DNA of 64,000 nucleotides from Cycas panzhihuaensis (taxonomy: Eukaryota; Cycadophyta): contig CM041465.1 in assembly GCA_023213395.1 (NCBI GenBank), forward strand, positions 247,573,741 through 247,637,740. The letters run 5' to 3'. Below, in pieces: positions 55,921-64,000 of the stretch; position 1 is the first letter of the stretch, and every line of letters begins with the position of its first letter. A program made the translations under genes and the position numbers. The notes under the pieces were generated by a model. It worked only from the letters and a program-made list of their open reading frames with translations, was not told where the DNA came from and made no database searches.

Positions 55921-57600
55921 ATGAGGAGAGCAAGGAGATTAAGTATTAAAAAGAACGAAGACCAGAATGAGTCAGTGGAAGGATCTGAGGCAAGTGGAGC
56001 CCAGACACCACAAGGAATGGGAAATAGAGGCCAAGGGGAGCCCATGTCAATCACACCTGCTCCGAAAACATATTATAATGAAGGGAAGGTGATGAAACAA
56101 GAGGAAGAAGAAACTAATAATTCTAAAATGGAACAAAGCTTGGACTCTGCTCCAAAGGACCTGAGTGGTAATGAGGAAAAGGTAGAGGAAGGTCCCCAAG
56201 CACATTGGGAAAACCATTTGATCAGACAAGTTTTTGAATATCCACTAGAAGGAAACAAAGATCAGTCATACATAATAACAACTCTAGTAGTAGCAGAAAT
56301 ATTGGAAGTACCAGGGATTATTCAACTAAAATCGCCAATGCACAATCCTTTATTCGGAAAGGAAAATAATAGGGAAGAGACACCACCAAGGAGACTTTAG
56401 AAGAAGTTCCCCGAAGAAAAGATAACAATTCCACCTCACAAGGAAGAAGAGAAAGAGAAACTTACAATGGCGCATCATAGGGAGTTTGGGAAACTCATCT
56501 TCGATGACTCGACCGATGTTGCTGAACATATCTATTTATTCCAAAGATTGATTAACCTCGAGAAAATTATGGATGAGGGTGAAATCAAAGAAAGGTTCGC
56601 ATAATCATTAAGAGGCATACTATTGGCATGGTACAAGCAACTAGACCAGAATAAATCATGGAGTGAAATCAAAAAAGAGTTTGAAACAAGATTTTGAAGT
56701 ATAGAAACAATGATATCATCAAATTAACCTTGAGAGAGATCCAGCAGAAACCCGGAGAGTCAGTCCTGACATATATCAATAGAATAGACATGATTGCTGC
56801 TGCCATGACCAACAATGAGAAAATTACGGATTTAAGCATACGCACCTTCTTCGTGAATGGATTAAACACTAAGTTAAGAAATGCAATGGCATCCCACCCA
56901 TTGAAATCATACAAACATGCACAAGAGTTGGCCTTGGATTTCGAAAAGGAGATAGACACGAAAAGGATAGCATATGACCCTCTAGTGATGAGATTACAGG
57001 AAGAGATTAATGAGCTGAAAATTCAGAACTTAAATAGACCTTTCTTCCAAATGACAAAAACAGAAGAAAGCACGGAGATAGAAGCTTCAAGGAAAGAAGT
57101 AGCCAGGCTAAAATTACAACAAGAAAATCCAAGAGAAGAGTCCAAAACACATTGGGGAAAAGAACCTCCGATAGAGAAATGGTGCTATATTTGTGAAGAA
57201 AGCACCTATACCACCAAGGAATGTGAATGTAATACAAGAAATCGAAGACAAAACGCTTGGTACCATATCTACAACCAAGGAACACATAACGCGTGATTAT
57301 TATTTTAACACCAAAAGTTCCAACACCTGGGGGAGAGGGCGAGGAAGAAACAGTATAAACACTCGTACTATATACACAACCCGGACTCAATCAGAAAACC
57401 CAAGGAAAAAATCTTCGTTGGGCAGATGTTTAATATGTTTGGAGTACGGACACTAGAAGTCAGATTGTCCAATAGCGAAAATTCAAAAAGAATGCCCATA
57501 CCTGTGTAAAAACTGTGGTCCGAGCACTCACACCACCGAAGAATACAAGGGCAAGGGAAAGGCCTTAAACGGAGTAACAATCATACCTGAATCTCCAAAA
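55921..57600 (+). pseudogene. Gypsy-4 gag (capsid and zinc knuckles)
   Basis: An N-terminal charged ORF (55921-56400) is followed in the same frame, past a TAG, by the capsid: FGKLIFDDSTDVAEHIYLFQ, SLRGILLAWYKQL, WSEIKKEFETRF. A one-base shift near 56694 leads to 56694-57296 with KPGESVLTYINRIDMI and LRNAMASHPLKSYKHAQELA. Three knuckles follow: CYICEESTYTTKEC (His replaced by Tyr), CLICLEYGH-stop-KSDC, and CKNCGPSTHTTEEY (last Cys replaced). Each matches one knuckle of Gypsy-1. All knuckles are damaged. Together with an in-frame TAA and TGA in the capsid, this means no functional Gag. Confidence 0.88.
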
Positions 57601-57649
57601 AATGTTAACTTATAGAATCAAAGAAACGAAAATGATTATCGTAACCCTA

Positions 57650-58590
57650 AGAAAGAAATTGATCGTTTTGTCGCTGTGAAGAAAGCATTGGAGGAAGCTG
57701 CACAAGAAGAAGGACTCAAATCGTTACCCGTAGGAAAGCCAGAAGTTAAACAAGTATATAGAAGAAAGAATAAGAAAATAGAGGAACCAACAATACAAGA
57801 AAACCCAAAAGGGAACTCAGAAACAAAAGGATTCCTACAAAAGTTGTTACTAATGGAGGATTTGGTGAATCAACTAAATTTAACCATCCCTTTAGGGAAG
57901 GTCATCGAATGGATCAAAGAAGGAAAAATACACCCAAAGGAAGCTTATAGAAGTTTGAATAAAGTCAAACCATCCTGTGATTTGGACCCCTCAATAGATA
58001 TTAGCATCCTGGGAGTTAATCTGAGGAATGTTATCGTGGATGGAGGAGCCGCAGTGAACGTCCTACCAACCCAAACATGGAAAAAACTTGGGAGCCCTCG
58101 ATTGGCATCAACTAACTATTAATTAAAGTTGGCTAATGAACTACTAGTCAAACCGGTGGGACGACTAGAAAATATCCGAGTGAACGTGGCCGGTATCATT
58201 GTTCTAGTTGACTTTACGATCGTGGATACTATGAAGGACATGGTTACCTATCCATCACTACTAAGAGGACCATGGTTATATCAAACTGAGTGCTTACAAA
58301 GCTAGAAGGATGTAACATTTACCCTCACAGATGGGGGAAACAAAGTTGTCCTCCCTATGTTGGCAAAAGGGAAATATACGGTAGAAGTCATTCTGGATAC
58401 GGCATCCAGTACAACAGTTGCCACTCAAGAAACTTATTCTACATTTGACGAAGCTCATCTATACCACACGATGGAGGAGACCAGCCATATGAACAACGCC
58501 TAGGACTACGAACCAAATGTATATAGGGAATTACCATCCGAAACATCATCTGATGAGAATGAAACCGATCATATGATCCGATATTAGATG
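57650..58590 (+). pseudogene. Gypsy-4 aspartic protease
   Basis: 57676-58122 is open and ends with SILGVNLRNVIVDGGAAVNV, the protease active-site loop with DGG in place of DSG, then LPTQTWKKLG. After a TAA it continues LKLANELLVKPVGRLENI, the flap region TYPSLLRGPWL and an acidic linker. Upstream is a Lys/Glu-rich stretch with EWIKEGKIHPKEAYRSLN. DGG variants occur in plant Tat-type elements, so the substitution alone does not prove inactivity; the stops do. Confidence 0.83.
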
Positions 58591-58699
58591 GACCATGCGT
58601 ATGAAACAACCTTCTTCTTTTCGTTGTAATTTGTTGTCCAGACATGTTTCAATTGACAATAAGCTAAATAATAATAATTTGGATTATATAGGTGCCAAG

Positions 58700-59760
58700 A
58701 ATTATGAAAAAACATTAGAACATGATATAGTTAGAGTTAAATTCCAAATAAAACATAAAGTCCATGTGAATTTTATCATAACCCCTCAATCCCCTTTTCA
58801 TTCCTCCCTTGATTCCATAACCCCACCCCATTGTATGCATTGGGAGATCTGGCCAATCTTCCTTTCCACTCTAGGGGTATCCTTCCAAAACCTTCCACCG
58901 AAGCCCGATGGGTCGAGATGGAACATTCTACTTCCAATCGGAAGTATTCCTTAAATTCATCCACCTCTCTTTCAGCAAATCTTCCCAACAATTCTAGAAT
59001 AGAGACTAGCTTACTAAAAATTACAAATAAGGATCATCCCATAGAATATATACCAGAAGATAAGTCTATTAGGCAAAACCAAATACCTACGTTCTCAGGG
59101 AAAAGAATGGAAGGGACTAGACACTTAATCTAATGTATGGAACATTGGTTACAACATAGGATCATAGATAAACAACAATGGGTAGTTGATTTCGTAATAT
59201 CTCTTAAGGAAAATGCCCGGTGGTGGTACATAGCTCATCACCATACCCTACAAACCTGGGAAAATCTACAATCAACTTTTAGATTAAGAATTGATATATC
59301 TCAAAACTTGATTATTTCAGGCTTCTTAATAGGGGAATGCCCAGATAAACACCTTCTAAGATGTAAAAGAACATGGAAACAATGGAATATTCCCAAGTCA
59401 CATTGGGCCCATCTTTTTATCCACACCCTAGGAACCCTAGCAAGGAAATGGTTCCTAAAACAGGAACAACTCTGACAAGTAACATGGGAGAAATTAGGCA
59501 TTCATTTGTTCAAACTTTTTCCTACTCTTCTGACAACCAAATCATCAATGAACTATTAAAAAACATAAGGGGTATAAGTAGAAAATAAGAAAAAAATTTA
59601 ATATCAATTGAAAACATTAGTGACACAAAAAACAACGATTGCGAAGAAGAGGAAGCTAAAAACTTACCCACCGTGTATACGGAGTTAAGGTATGAACAAA
59701 GAGAGATAGAGAACATAACCCGCTTACCCGGAATAAGAAGAAAAGCAACAAAACGAACTC
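58700..59760 (+). pseudogene. Extra gag-like module between protease and RT of Gypsy-4
   Basis: 58831-59133 and 59137-59475, separated by one stop, read IPTFSGKRMEGTRHLI, then MEHWLQHRIIDKQQWVVDFV, ISLKENARWWYIAHHH, LQTWENLQSTFRLRI and, further on, WAHLFIHTLGTLARKWF followed after a stop and shift by HSFVQTFSYSSDNQIINELL and KNIRGISRK. Both halves look like retrotransposon gag capsid cores (F.G...A..W......W..L...F). The capsid of this element already lies at 56.5-57.0 kb. This is either a piece of a second gypsy family inserted here or an element-specific duplication. No LTR or TSD was seen at its edges. Confidence 0.55.
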
Positions 59761-59789
59761 AAAACAACTCAAATTAACGTTGGGACTGA

Positions 59790-61160
59790 TGCAGACCCTA
59801 AAAACATTACGATTGGCAATTATTGGGATGAAAGGACAAGGCGAGCTCAAGCCTTATTTGACGAATATCGGGATGTTTTTGCTTGGTCTTATAAAGACCT
59901 GAAGGGAATTCCACCTGAAATCGGAATGCACCACATAGATCTTATCGAAGGATCAAAACCGGTAAAACAAAAACCTTATAGAATGAACCCCAAATACAAG
60001 GAGAAGGTAAAAGCAGAATTGGACAAGATGTTAGAAGCAAGGCACATATATGAAACTGAATACAGTGATTGGGTCAGCCCTGTTGTGGTTGTACCTAAGA
60101 AGAATGGAAAAATTCGAGTTTGTATAGATCACCGACAATTAAACAGAGTTATTAAAAAAGATCCCTTTCCGATTCCTTTTACAGAAGAGATCTTAGAAAC
60201 TGTCGGAGGGAAAGAAGTTTACTCTTTTACGAATGGATTTAGCGGATACAATCAGGTGAGTATCGCCCCAGAAAATCAAAATAAAACCACGTTTATAATC
60301 GAATGGGGAACATATGCATATCGTGTTATGCCCTTTAACCTTACGAATGCCCCAACAACTTTCCAACGCATCGTATTGAATATATTCAAAAAATTAATTG
60401 GGGAAACAGTAGCAGTCTTTCTGGACGACTGGACCTTATATGGAGTGATGAAAAATCATATGGAGAACCTAAGAACAATGTTGCAAACTTGTAGGGAAAA
60501 CTGTTTATGTCTAAATCCAGAAAAATGCACCTTTCTAGTACTCTTTGGAAACCTCCTCGGACATGTGGTAAGCAAGGAAGGATTGATGACAGATCCTACC
60601 AAGGTTGCAACTATAGTACATTTTCTTCAACCTCAAAATCAAAAACAAGTGAAAGGATTCCTAGGATTAACAGGATATTATCAGAAATTTGTGAAAGGAT
60701 ATGCACAAATAGCAGGGCCTTTAGAAGATCTTCTAAAAAAAGAAATAGAATGGCAATGGGGGCCAGAACAACAAAAGTCCTTCGAAACCCTAAAATGTGG
60801 CATAGCATCAACTCCAGTGCTACGTTTTCCTGATTGGAGTAAAATATTCCATGTGCATGTGGATGCTTCCTAGTATGCTATTGGGTGTGTTTTGACGCAA
60901 CTAGGAGAGAAGGGTATAGACCGACCTATATACTTTGCTAGTAGAAAATTAGCTAAAGCTGAGTAGAATTATATAACAACAGAAAGGGAAGGACTTGGAA
61001 TGGTCTATGTACTACAAAAATTTCGCCATTATTTACTTGCCAACCCTTTTATTTTCTATGTGGACCATCAAGCACTCATGTATTTAGTAAATAAACCAAT
61101 ACTGAGAGGACAAATCAGTCGTTGGTTAATGTTATTCTAGGAATTTACCTTTCGGATCGT
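59790..61160 (+). pseudogene. Gypsy-4 reverse transcriptase and RNase H
   Basis: RT entry EYRDVFAWSYKDLKGIPPEI (59860) leads into the 315-codon ORF 59926-60873: VKAELDKMLEARHIYE, SPVVVVPKKNGKIRVCIDHR, FTEEILETVGGKEVYSFTNG, FSGYNQV, YAYRVMPFNLTNAPTTF, VAVFLDDWTLYG, LLGHVVSKEG, FLGLTGYYQKF. Motif A reads FTNGFSGYNQ where Gypsy-1 has FTDDFSGYNQ, so the catalytic aspartate is Asn and polymerisation should be lost; the VFLDD box is intact. RNase H follows with VHVDAS, PIYFASRKL, TTEREGL, FYVDHQAL and two stops. Confidence 0.92.
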
Positions 61161-62541
61161 GGTAAAACATGGTAAAGCTCATATCATTCCGGATCAACTC
61201 TCCAGAATTCGTAATGGAGTAAAAGCTACAGGAGTTCCAGACGATTTTCTAGACGCAACACTTTTTAGCATAGAATTTGTTTATGTGGAATGGTATCAAG
61301 ATATAACGGAATTTTTGGTCGCGGGACAATGCTCACCAATTATGGACAAAACACTAAAACGGAACTTGGTACGAAAAGCAGAACCCTACCAATTAATCGA
61401 AGGAGAATTATATCGATTAGGACCTGATGATATCCTATGAAGATGCATTCATCCGCACGAAATAAATCAAGTAATATATCAAGCTCATGAGGGCGTGGCT
61501 GGAGGACACGTAGGAACAAGGAATACACAAAGGAAAATCTTAACCACAGGTTTTTGGTGGCCAACGATGTTTGAAGACGTAAAAAGCTGGATAAAAAGAT
61601 GCGATTATTGCCAAAGAGTGTGAAAACCTGATAAAATAGACTTCAACCCTCTTAATCCGATTTTTCCATTGGCACCATTCGAGAAATGGGGCCTTGATTT
61701 TATCGGACCCATCAAACCAACAACCAGATGAACCCAAGTATGTTACATTCTAGTAGCAACTGACTACACCACAAAATGGGTAGAGGCCCGACTATTAAGG
61801 AAAGCTGATTCAACCAGCACAACCAGATTCCTTTATGAAACAATTATTATGAGATTTGGATATGCCATTGATCTCATTAGTGACCAAGGAGTTCATTTTC
61901 TTAATGAAGTGGTAAAAGAACTTATGGAAACTTTTATGGTCACACATCATAAATCTATGCCATATTATCTGCGTACAAATGGACAAGACGAGAGTTCAAA
62001 TAAGATATTGGAGAACTACTTACGAAAAGTATGTGACATTGGGAGATCCGACTGGGTAGAAAAGTTACCATCAGTTCTATGGGCATTTTGCACTACTTAC
62101 AAACATGTGATGGGATACACCCCATTTAAGCTCGTATATGGAATTGAAGCTATACTTCCCATTGACTTTCAGATACCTAGTTTAAGAATTGCTCTAGCTT
62201 GTCGATTAGATGATCCTGAATCATTACGGGAATGACTATGGCAATTGATCCAACTCAATGAAGATCAACAAAAATCAGAGTGGTTGCAAAAACTCAAGAA
62301 ACAAAGGCAAAAGGCATGGCATGATCGCCATATTCGCCACCCTCAATTCTTGGAAGGGGAGCAAGTGTTGTTATATGACAGTAAGTTCTGCACCCATCCT
62401 AGAAAATTGAAACCGAGGTGGTTAGGACCCTACCAGGTGGACAAAATATATCAAAATGGATCAGTTCAATTGAGTGACAAAAATGGATACAAACTGCCCG
62501 CTTTGGTTAATGGCAGTAAACTAAAAATATATTATCAATAA
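61159..62541 (+). pseudogene. Gypsy-4 integrase
   Basis: After VKHGKAHIIPDQLSR comes the H2C2 finger (IHPHEINQVIYQAHEGVAGG, RCDYC, then CQRV). The core has KWGLDFIGPI (Asp), DLISDQGVHFLNEV (Asp) and YLRTNGQDESSNKILENYL (Glu), so the DDE triad is complete. The C-terminal domain (62245-62541) has AWHDRHIRHPQF, GEQVLLYDSKF and RWLGPYQVDKIYQNGSVQL, ending with a stop at 62541. Stops at about 61438, 61621, 61729 and 62235 interrupt the frame. No chromodomain follows, consistent with a non-chromovirus lineage. Confidence 0.92.
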
Positions 62542-62656
62542 TTTCAATATGAGTCAGTTGAATGTATCATATGAGTTGCATGAAGTTGTGAGACAACTAA
62601 AGTTGTCTGAGTAACGACATCATGACTCTACGCCGGTACATAAACATAAAATCTTG

Positions 62657-62693
<37 letters not shown>

Positions 62694-62701
62694 TCTATAT
62701 C

Positions 62702-62732
<31 letters not shown>

Positions 62733-63156
62733 ATGAAAAACCAACCATAACTCATAAAACTATAAAAATTAGACAAAAGTATGAACAAATAACACTATGC
62801 ATTCCAAATTAGGAATGTAAGTAAAGCAAAAAATTCTTGTATGAAGGATGCGTTCCTCCCAAACAATGGAGGAAAGACAAAAGAATAGTCGGTGAAAGGG
62901 AACCATTCTGAACAGGGAATCGATAACAGAAAAGTCATAACAGATTGCAAGAACCGTTCCAAACAAGGAACGCACAGTGTTATATGCATTCCAAAACGGG
63001 AATGCGACTCAAACGGACTGGAAGAAGGAGTTTATAAGGGGAAAACCCTAAGGAATGTTTCATTTTTTGAACACACACACAAAGAAGAACGAAATCCAGC
63101 CAACAAGTGAACGATTTCATCAACCATTTGGGAGAAGGAACGTACCTTCAAACAAG
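62542..63156 (+). promoter_or_regulatory. Gypsy-4 pol-to-ORF3 spacer with palindrome array and TATA box
   Basis: A poly-A run (about 62657-62689) and a TA repeat (to about 62728) are followed by four ATTCC-N6-GGAAT-type units: 62801-62816, 62905-62920 (one mismatch), 62956-62971 (GTTCC/GGAAC) and 62988-63003. TATAAG lies at 63033-63038, 124 bases before the ATG at 63157. No ORF. This looks like a promoter for the following ORF, or part of an LTR. Confidence 0.5.
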
Positions 63157-63640
63157 ATGAAGATCGTTGGGATGCATGAGACTTACGTGCCAAAATTGCA
63201 AATAGAATTTGAAGAACTTTCAGAAGATTTTAAAGCCAAAATTCAACAAGCAGGATGGGGAGACTTTGTGACTACACCACCTTTATACTGGGATCCAGAT
63301 TTCATGGAAGAAATCGTTGTGGCAATCAAATGGAATCAAGAAAAAGTTAGGTTAGATGCAACGATCATTCAAGAAGTCACAGGATTATCAAATGAGGGAG
63401 AAATCCCCACGGTTACTAAGAAATCAGAAGTGGATACGAGCAGATCTAGAAGTCAACACCTTACCTATGAGAAATGAGGGGGTATTTATTGAAGTCAGAA
63501 GTTGCTAGGAGGATAGTATTGAGCCCATGGTTTGGGATTCAAACCATGGGCAAATTGCCTATGGATTTGGAAAAATAGCAAATAAAGGACAAAGCATTAA
63601 AGGCAAGTCTTGAGAAAAAGAAACATGAGATCTCCATGTG
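63157..63640 (+). pseudogene. Gypsy-4 extra 3' ORF (plant retroelement aORF), N-terminal part
   Basis: From ATG 63157 the protein reads MKIVGMHETYVPKLQIEFEE, LSEDFKAKIQQAGWGDFV, PLYWDPDFMEEIVVAIKW and TIIQEVTGLSNEGEIPTV, to a stop at 63477. A shift near 63450 lets reading continue RNEGVFIEV and SNHGQIAYGFGKIANKGQS. The VTGLSNEGEIP segment parallels LTGLPNRGQEIP in the Gypsy-2 ORF, in the same place 3' of integrase. Similar ORFs in plant Tat-type elements carry a plant-mobile-like or 'putative plant transposon protein' domain; that assignment is inference. No signal peptide or envelope feature. Confidence 0.55.
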
Positions 63641-64000
63641 ATTTTTAGAACCAACCCAAAGTAGAAAAATAATTGGACACATTTATTGCATGTTGAAATG
63701 TGCATTTTTCTTTTTCTAGCCGCAGACTGTCATCCCATAAAGTTTTTAATGGTATTGTGAAGTTCTAAATAGTATTGTGAATAATATTTTTATGGTACCT
63801 TAAGAATCTCATTGGTACTACAAAGTTTTACTAGAGCAGAATAGAGTGTGGCACAGACACATTTCAACACAAGATGGAGTAAAATCAAAGCTGAACAAAC
63901 ATGTATCATAGCGGGACAGAGGGAAATGTATACCAGACTGATAGTTTTATCAACAAAACACTCAAAAGAGCAAAAAAATTATGAAATTATTACAAATTGA
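63641..64000 (+). other. No recognisable gene at right edge
   Basis: AT-rich sequence, possibly decayed continuation of the Gypsy-4 extra ORF or its 3' region. No LTR start or PPT could be identified before the window ends. Confidence 0.4.

Noticed and set aside
62657-62728. Poly-A tail of a SINE or LINE
   Set aside because: The A run continues into a TA microsatellite and no LINE or SINE body lies upstream, where the Gypsy-4 integrase ends. A simple-sequence expansion is more likely.
34706-64000. Further ISA3 exons downstream of 34705
   Set aside because: The expected GGRKPWHSINF, HDGFTLADL and later segments were looked for on the + strand by eye and not found.

Overview
This is nuclear DNA from a plant with a very large, repeat-filled genome. 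The only host gene I can recognise is a plastidial isoamylase-type starch debranching enzyme, most like ISA3, on the + strand. Four consecutive exons are visible (9397-9468, 9582-9708, 10034-10120, 34613-34705), all with GT-AG borders and consistent reading phase. The third and fourth are separated by a 24,492-bp intron packed with retrotransposons. The exon expected next is not visible in the remaining 29 kb, so the following intron is probably larger still. Introns of this size point to a gymnosperm. That is an inference; another giant-genome plant is possible.

Layout. 1-5576: decayed minus-strand Ty3/gypsy element (Gypsy-1) ending at a primer-binding site and a perfect 92-bp inverted repeat. 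5577-9396: unidentified coding-like remnant, tandem-repeat array plus LTR end, LINE remnant. 9397-10120: ISA3 exons. 10121-34612: ISA3 giant intron with Copia-D (minus), Copia-B (minus, best preserved), Gypsy-2 (plus, 3' part with an extra ORF), Copia-C (plus, 5' truncated) and Gypsy-3 (plus, chromovirus-like fragment). 34613-34705: ISA3 exon. 35476-46774: complete Copia-A (minus) carrying two nested insertions, a gag-only element N1 (37283-40957) and a 2.36-kb LTR element (41600-43962) carrying a run of pentatricopeptide (PPR) repeats fused in frame to the copia RNase H tail. 47170-49158: Copia RT fragment abutting a 1.48-kb LTR palindrome. 49289-53381: complete gag-only element N2 with a perfect target-site duplication. 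About 55.1 kb to the end: Gypsy-4 (plus) with gag, protease, an extra gag-like module, RT/RNase H, integrase and a 3' extra ORF.

Functional reading. The copia and gypsy elements are mostly riddled with stops and frameshifts. Copia-B is the freshest, and its LTR resembles that of the PPR-carrying element, so it is the best candidate for a family that could have mobilised it. N1 and N2 have LTR, PBS, gag and PPT but no pol, and would need enzymes in trans. The most unusual object is the PPR-capturing LTR element: paired LTRs, PBS, PPT, a one-mismatch target-site duplication, and an open chimeric frame of about 326 codons in an otherwise decayed neighbourhood.
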